Shown: piece after piece, positions 61,757 through 64,000 of the stretch | Layout: every line of letters begins with the position of its first letter | Numbering within the stretch: position 1 is the first letter of the stretch | NCBI RefSeq assembly: GCF_020618475.1 | Contig: NZ_CP085337.1 | Coordinates: 558,001 to 622,000, forward strand | From: Haladaptatus halobius | GTDB taxonomy: Archaea > Halobacteriota > Halobacteria > Halobacteriales > Haladaptataceae | Length of the DNA: 64,000 bases | Direction of reading: 5' to 3' | Notes under the pieces: model-generated | What the model saw: only the letters and a program-made list of their open reading frames with translations | Told to the model about the DNA's origin: nothing | Database searches by the model: none | Made by a program: the position numbers and the translations under genes

Positions 61757-61993
61757 ATGACCGGTCCACATCCAGCGAAATTCGAACTGGAGAACGCCCG
61801 CGTGTACATCCACGTGAAAGACAAGGCGTCGGGGGCGAACGTCACGCACATCGATATCGAACACCCGGCGCTCGACGAGATCATCGAACCGAACGAGAAC
61901 AGCTTCGTCGGCGGCAAAGACGGCGGCGTGTTCATCGGCCTCAAAGAAGAAATGATTGAGCGGGCCGAGACTTACGTTGACGCCCAGGACTGA
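61757..61993 (+). CDS. Small hypothetical protein
   Basis: 78 residues: MTGPHPAKFELENARVYIHV, THIDIEHPALDEIIEPNENS, GGKDGGVFIGLKEEMIERAE. Alternating strands and a last helix, acidic. No family recognised. A short unrecognised frame (~61998-62243, RQTVVEVIATAALEVDISIE) separates it from the zinc-ribbon gene and may be a gene remnant. Confidence 0.6.
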   Translation: MTGPHPAKFELENARVYIHVKDKASGANVTHIDIEHPALDEIIEPNENSFVGGKDGGVFIGLKEEMIERAETYVDAQD

Positions 61994-62239
61994 CCGCCAG
62001 ACCGTCGTCGAAGTGATCGCCACCGCCGCGCTCGAAGTGGACATCTCGATCGAGGGTAACATCCTCCGCGCCGTAAACGGTAGAGGAGGGTATCACACCG
62101 ATCAATTCCACCCTCTGCTTCGTCCGATAGTGGCCTGCTCCTATTCATATCAATTACCAATAATTTTCTCCGGTGGAGCTTCGATCTCCCGTTCGGGGGA
62201 AATGCTTTCTTCCGCGGCGATACTACCACCGGCCACAGG

Positions 62240-62437
62240 ATGACCGACGCCGAGGACTGGCAATGTAGCGATTGCGGCACGCTTATCAACGGGCCGGAGA
62301 CGCGAAAGTGCCCGATCTGCGGTGGGATCAACTTCTACCCGCTTGCTGACGAGGTTCCAGGTGGTCAAGACGGGACGGTGACGATCGAGATCGATCTGGA
62401 CGAGGCCCTTGATCACCTCACGTCCGAGGAGTCCTGA
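62240..62437 (+). CDS. Zinc-ribbon protein
   Basis: 65 residues. WQCSDCGTLINGPETRKCPICGGINFYPL holds two CxxC knuckles of a rubredoxin-like ribbon; the rest is an acidic strand and helix (VTIEIDLDEALDHL). It precedes the NTPase gene by 23 bp, so they are likely cotranscribed. Confidence 0.75.
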   Translation: MTDAEDWQCSDCGTLINGPETRKCPICGGINFYPLADEVPGGQDGTVTIEIDLDEALDHLTSEES

Positions 62438-62460
62438 GCGACTCCATCGACGATGAAATC

Positions 62461-62997
62461 ATGCCGATCAATTACCTGCTCACCGGGCCACCCCGGAGCG
62501 GCAAAACCACGGTCATCCAGCGCGTTGAGGATCGTCTCGAATCACAGGGCTACCAGGCGGGCGGAGTCTACTGTCCGGAACTGCGCTCGGATGGCGATCG
62601 GGTCGGCTTTAAAATCGTAGACGTCATGACCGGCGACGCGCGGATCATGGCCTACGTCGATCGGGAGGAGGGTCCGCAGGTCGGGAAATACCGCGTAGAC
62701 GTTGCTGCCGTGGATGCGGTCTGCTCGTCGGCGTTCCCGCGTGCGTTCGACGGCGCGAATTTTCTGATCGTCGACGAGATCGCTCCGATGGAAGTCTACA
62801 GCGAAGCATTCGTCCAGCAGGTTCGCTGCGCGCTTGATGCCGACCTTCCGCTCATCGCCGCCATCCACTACCACTCGACGGAGGGGTTCATTGGAGAGGT
62901 TAAGGATCGCGACGACACCAAGATAGTCGAAATCACGGAGGATACACGGGACGACCTTCCTGCAGAACTCACAGAGCGACTCCTCAAGACTTTGTGA
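62461..62997 (+). CDS. THEP1-type nucleoside-triphosphatase
   Basis: 178 residues. Walker A LLTGPPRSGKTTVIQRV, GGVYCPELRSDGDRVGFKIVDVMTG, Walker B FLIVDEIAPMEVYSEAF and the end VEITEDTRDDLPAEL. THEP1 enzymes hydrolyse NTPs and are related to signal-recognition-type and tRNA-modification NTPases; the cellular role is unclear. Confidence 0.9.
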   Translation: MPINYLLTGPPRSGKTTVIQRVEDRLESQGYQAGGVYCPELRSDGDRVGFKIVDVMTGDARIMAYVDREEGPQVGKYRVDVAAVDAVCSSAFPRAFDGANFLIVDEIAPMEVYSEAFVQQVRCALDADLPLIAAIHYHSTEGFIGEVKDRDDTKIVEITEDTRDDLPAELTERLLKTL

Positions 62998-63012
62998 GCC
63001 ACCGAGATGGCG

Positions 63013-63306
63013 TCATGTCCGCACCCTCTCCTCGCCGGTGGCTGCAAACTCGACGACGAACGTCTCCTCGCCCGTGTGATCAATAGAAGCGATGGTCAGC
63101 GGGTCGATGTTCACGCCGTACTCATCGAGTTCATAGATCAAGTCTTCGAAATAATCATAATCACAGCACATCCGACAGAACGGTCCCTCGAAGCGCACGC
63201 GAAATCTATCCCCATCCTGATCGACGAGTGTGGCCGTCGCCATCGACCCCCGGTACTCATTGTAGGTTTCGATGGCCGCCGCCAATACCTCCGCAGAGAC
63301 GGACAT
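63013..63306 (-). CDS. Small hypothetical protein with Cys-rich motif
   Basis: 97 residues. VLAAAIETYNEYRGSMATAT, RVRFEGPFCRMCCDYDYFED and IASIDHTGEETFVVEFAATG. The CRMCCDYDYFEDLIYELDE segment could bind metal. Convergent with the NTPase gene. Family unnamed. Confidence 0.7.
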   Translation of the reverse strand: MSVSAEVLAAAIETYNEYRGSMATATLVDQDGDRFRVRFEGPFCRMCCDYDYFEDLIYELDEYGVNIDPLTIASIDHTGEETFVVEFAATGEERVRT

Positions 63307-63420
63307 ACGAATGTATACGTGTTGTCCCCTTCTGAGCGTTATGACTGTCGCCTCGGCGGTTCAGCGACCTCGCTTTCTACATAATCCTGAAGGTAGAAGT
63401 CCTGCTCAGATCAATGATCT

Positions 63421-63594
63421 ACAGGTTGACCAAACGAGATAATGTGGCTAGAGCATCTCATTTTGTTTCCCGTCTAAATCGAACCGGCACACCGACAACT
63501 TATCGAGCTACTGGCGTAGCTGCCACCAGTGTCTGGCGTTTTTCGCCTGCACACCGAACACTCGTTTCGCTGGGACGGCGTTCGACGCCCTCCA
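63421..63594 (+). repeat. Long diverged repeat, copy 2 (partner 27098-27275)
   Basis: Starts ACAGGTTGACC and ends GGCGTTCGACGCCC, colinear with the other copy. No gene is recognised in it or in the interval up to 63834. Confidence 0.55.
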
Positions 63595-63834
63595 CGTTAC
63601 GCGATTCGAGGTCGGCTAGCGAGATTTTCGAGTACATGGTCGGAAATTGGACGCGCGCGGGCAAAAGGCGAAGACGCTCAGGCGCATCTTCTTTGGTAGG
63701 GCGGTTTGCCGATTGACAGGGCGATTTTACGCGTCGGCTGTCCGTTCAAAATTTTCTCGACTACAGTACTGCGATGAATCGAGTTCGCGTCTCCGAGTAT
63801 CTCTATGTTGTGTGTTCGAGAAGTAACTCGGGGC

Positions 63835-64000
63835 TCACTCTGCGTCGCTTTCCGGCGGCAGTATCGTCGAAATTCGGGCGTTCTCTTTGAGCCGAATTCC
63901 GCCGGAACTCACCGAAAGCGGCACGCGATCGAGTTCGGTGACCCACAGGGTCGGGTGGAACGCCCCGCGCTCGCGGACCGCGGTCCGCGTCTGAACCAGC
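63835..64000 (-). CDS. C-terminal part of a hypothetical protein (cut by window edge)
   Basis: Reverse frame open from the right edge to a TGA at 63835-63837, ~54 residues: VQTRTAVRERGAFHPTLWVT, ELDRVPLSVSSGGIRLKENA, RISTILPPESDAE. Haloarchaeal composition. No family recognised. Confidence 0.5.
   Translation of the reverse strand, partial: LVQTRTAVRERGAFHPTLWVTELDRVPLSVSSGGIRLKENARISTILPPESDAE

Overview
The window is DNA from a halophilic archaeon (class Halobacteria). The predicted proteins are strongly acidic. Marker families of that class recur: three HTH_10 (bacterio-opsin activator type) regulators, a FilR1-like regulator, Tat signal peptides, a DGGGP-synthase-like UbiA enzyme of archaeal lipid synthesis, and IS1341-type TnpB elements. 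One tRNA-Leu (UAA) is present. The stretch looks like an accessory or remodelled region: intact metabolic and transport operons sit among truncated, frameshifted or nonsense-bearing genes and solo insertion-sequence ends. No CRISPR array, rRNA or replication origin was seen.

Layout. 1-3.9 kb: HTH_10 regulator, DoxX protein, hydrolase remnant, MATE exporter. 4.1-8.6 kb: acetoin/2-oxoacid dehydrogenase locus (E1-alpha, E1-beta, AcoX) facing a convergent E2 gene whose acyltransferase motif is degenerate. 8.8-11.6 kb: esterase, an apparently intact TnpB element with a 39-codon companion gene, and the remnant of a PiT phosphate transporter. 11.7-19.3 kb: CBS protein, HtrA-like protease, UbiA enzyme with a shifted 5' end, PQQ-type sugar dehydrogenase, DedA/VTT protein, aldo/keto reductase, Thr/Ser-rich surface protein. 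19.6-25.3 kb: three-gene operon (small membrane protein, sodium:solute symporter, OYE-type flavoprotein), divergent from a small membrane protein and an MFS carrier. 25.4-32.9 kb: site-2-protease-like enzyme, NAD(P)-binding protein, tRNA-Leu, CHRD protein, small zinc-ribbon protein, broken HMCES/SRAP gene, VOC protein, second HTH_10 regulator. 33-38.8 kb: DHFR-like protein, nonsense-bearing IS5-type transposase, GlcG/HbpS protein, internally deleted TnpB-type element, truncated alcohol dehydrogenase, flavin monooxygenase, FilR1-like regulator.

39.4-46.5 kb: a complete dipeptide/oligopeptide-type ABC importer (binding protein, two permeases, two ATPases), with a sixth gene of unknown family translationally coupled to its end. 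46.7-52 kb: DUF7509-like protein, winged-helix regulator, GNAT enzyme, truncated metallophosphoesterase, and a large Tat-exported protein with an HWHDWE motif. 52.3-54 kb: wrecked primase-like gene joined to a headless HTH gene and a TumE-like (DUF6516) protein. 54.1-58.6 kb: third HTH_10 regulator, a duplicated leader flanking AHSA1 fragments, and a Drr-type ABC exporter coupled to a flavin monooxygenase. 58.6-61.1 kb: reverse-strand ArsR operon with two DHFR-like and two AHSA1 genes in a chain of ATGA overlaps. 61.7-64 kb: small conserved proteins, zinc ribbon, THEP1-type NTPase and an edge-truncated gene.

How the genes work together: E1-alpha/E1-beta/AcoX with the lipoyl carrier protein suggest oxidative 2-oxoacid or acetoin breakdown, although the visible E2 appears unable to transacylate. 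The symporter-OYE operon suggests uptake and reductive or demethylating breakdown of a small organic solute. The Dpp-like operon would import peptides or similar solutes. The Drr-FMO operon and the ArsR-DHFR-AHSA1 operon look like stress or xenobiotic response cassettes. Family assignments come from reading motifs by eye; no database search was run.
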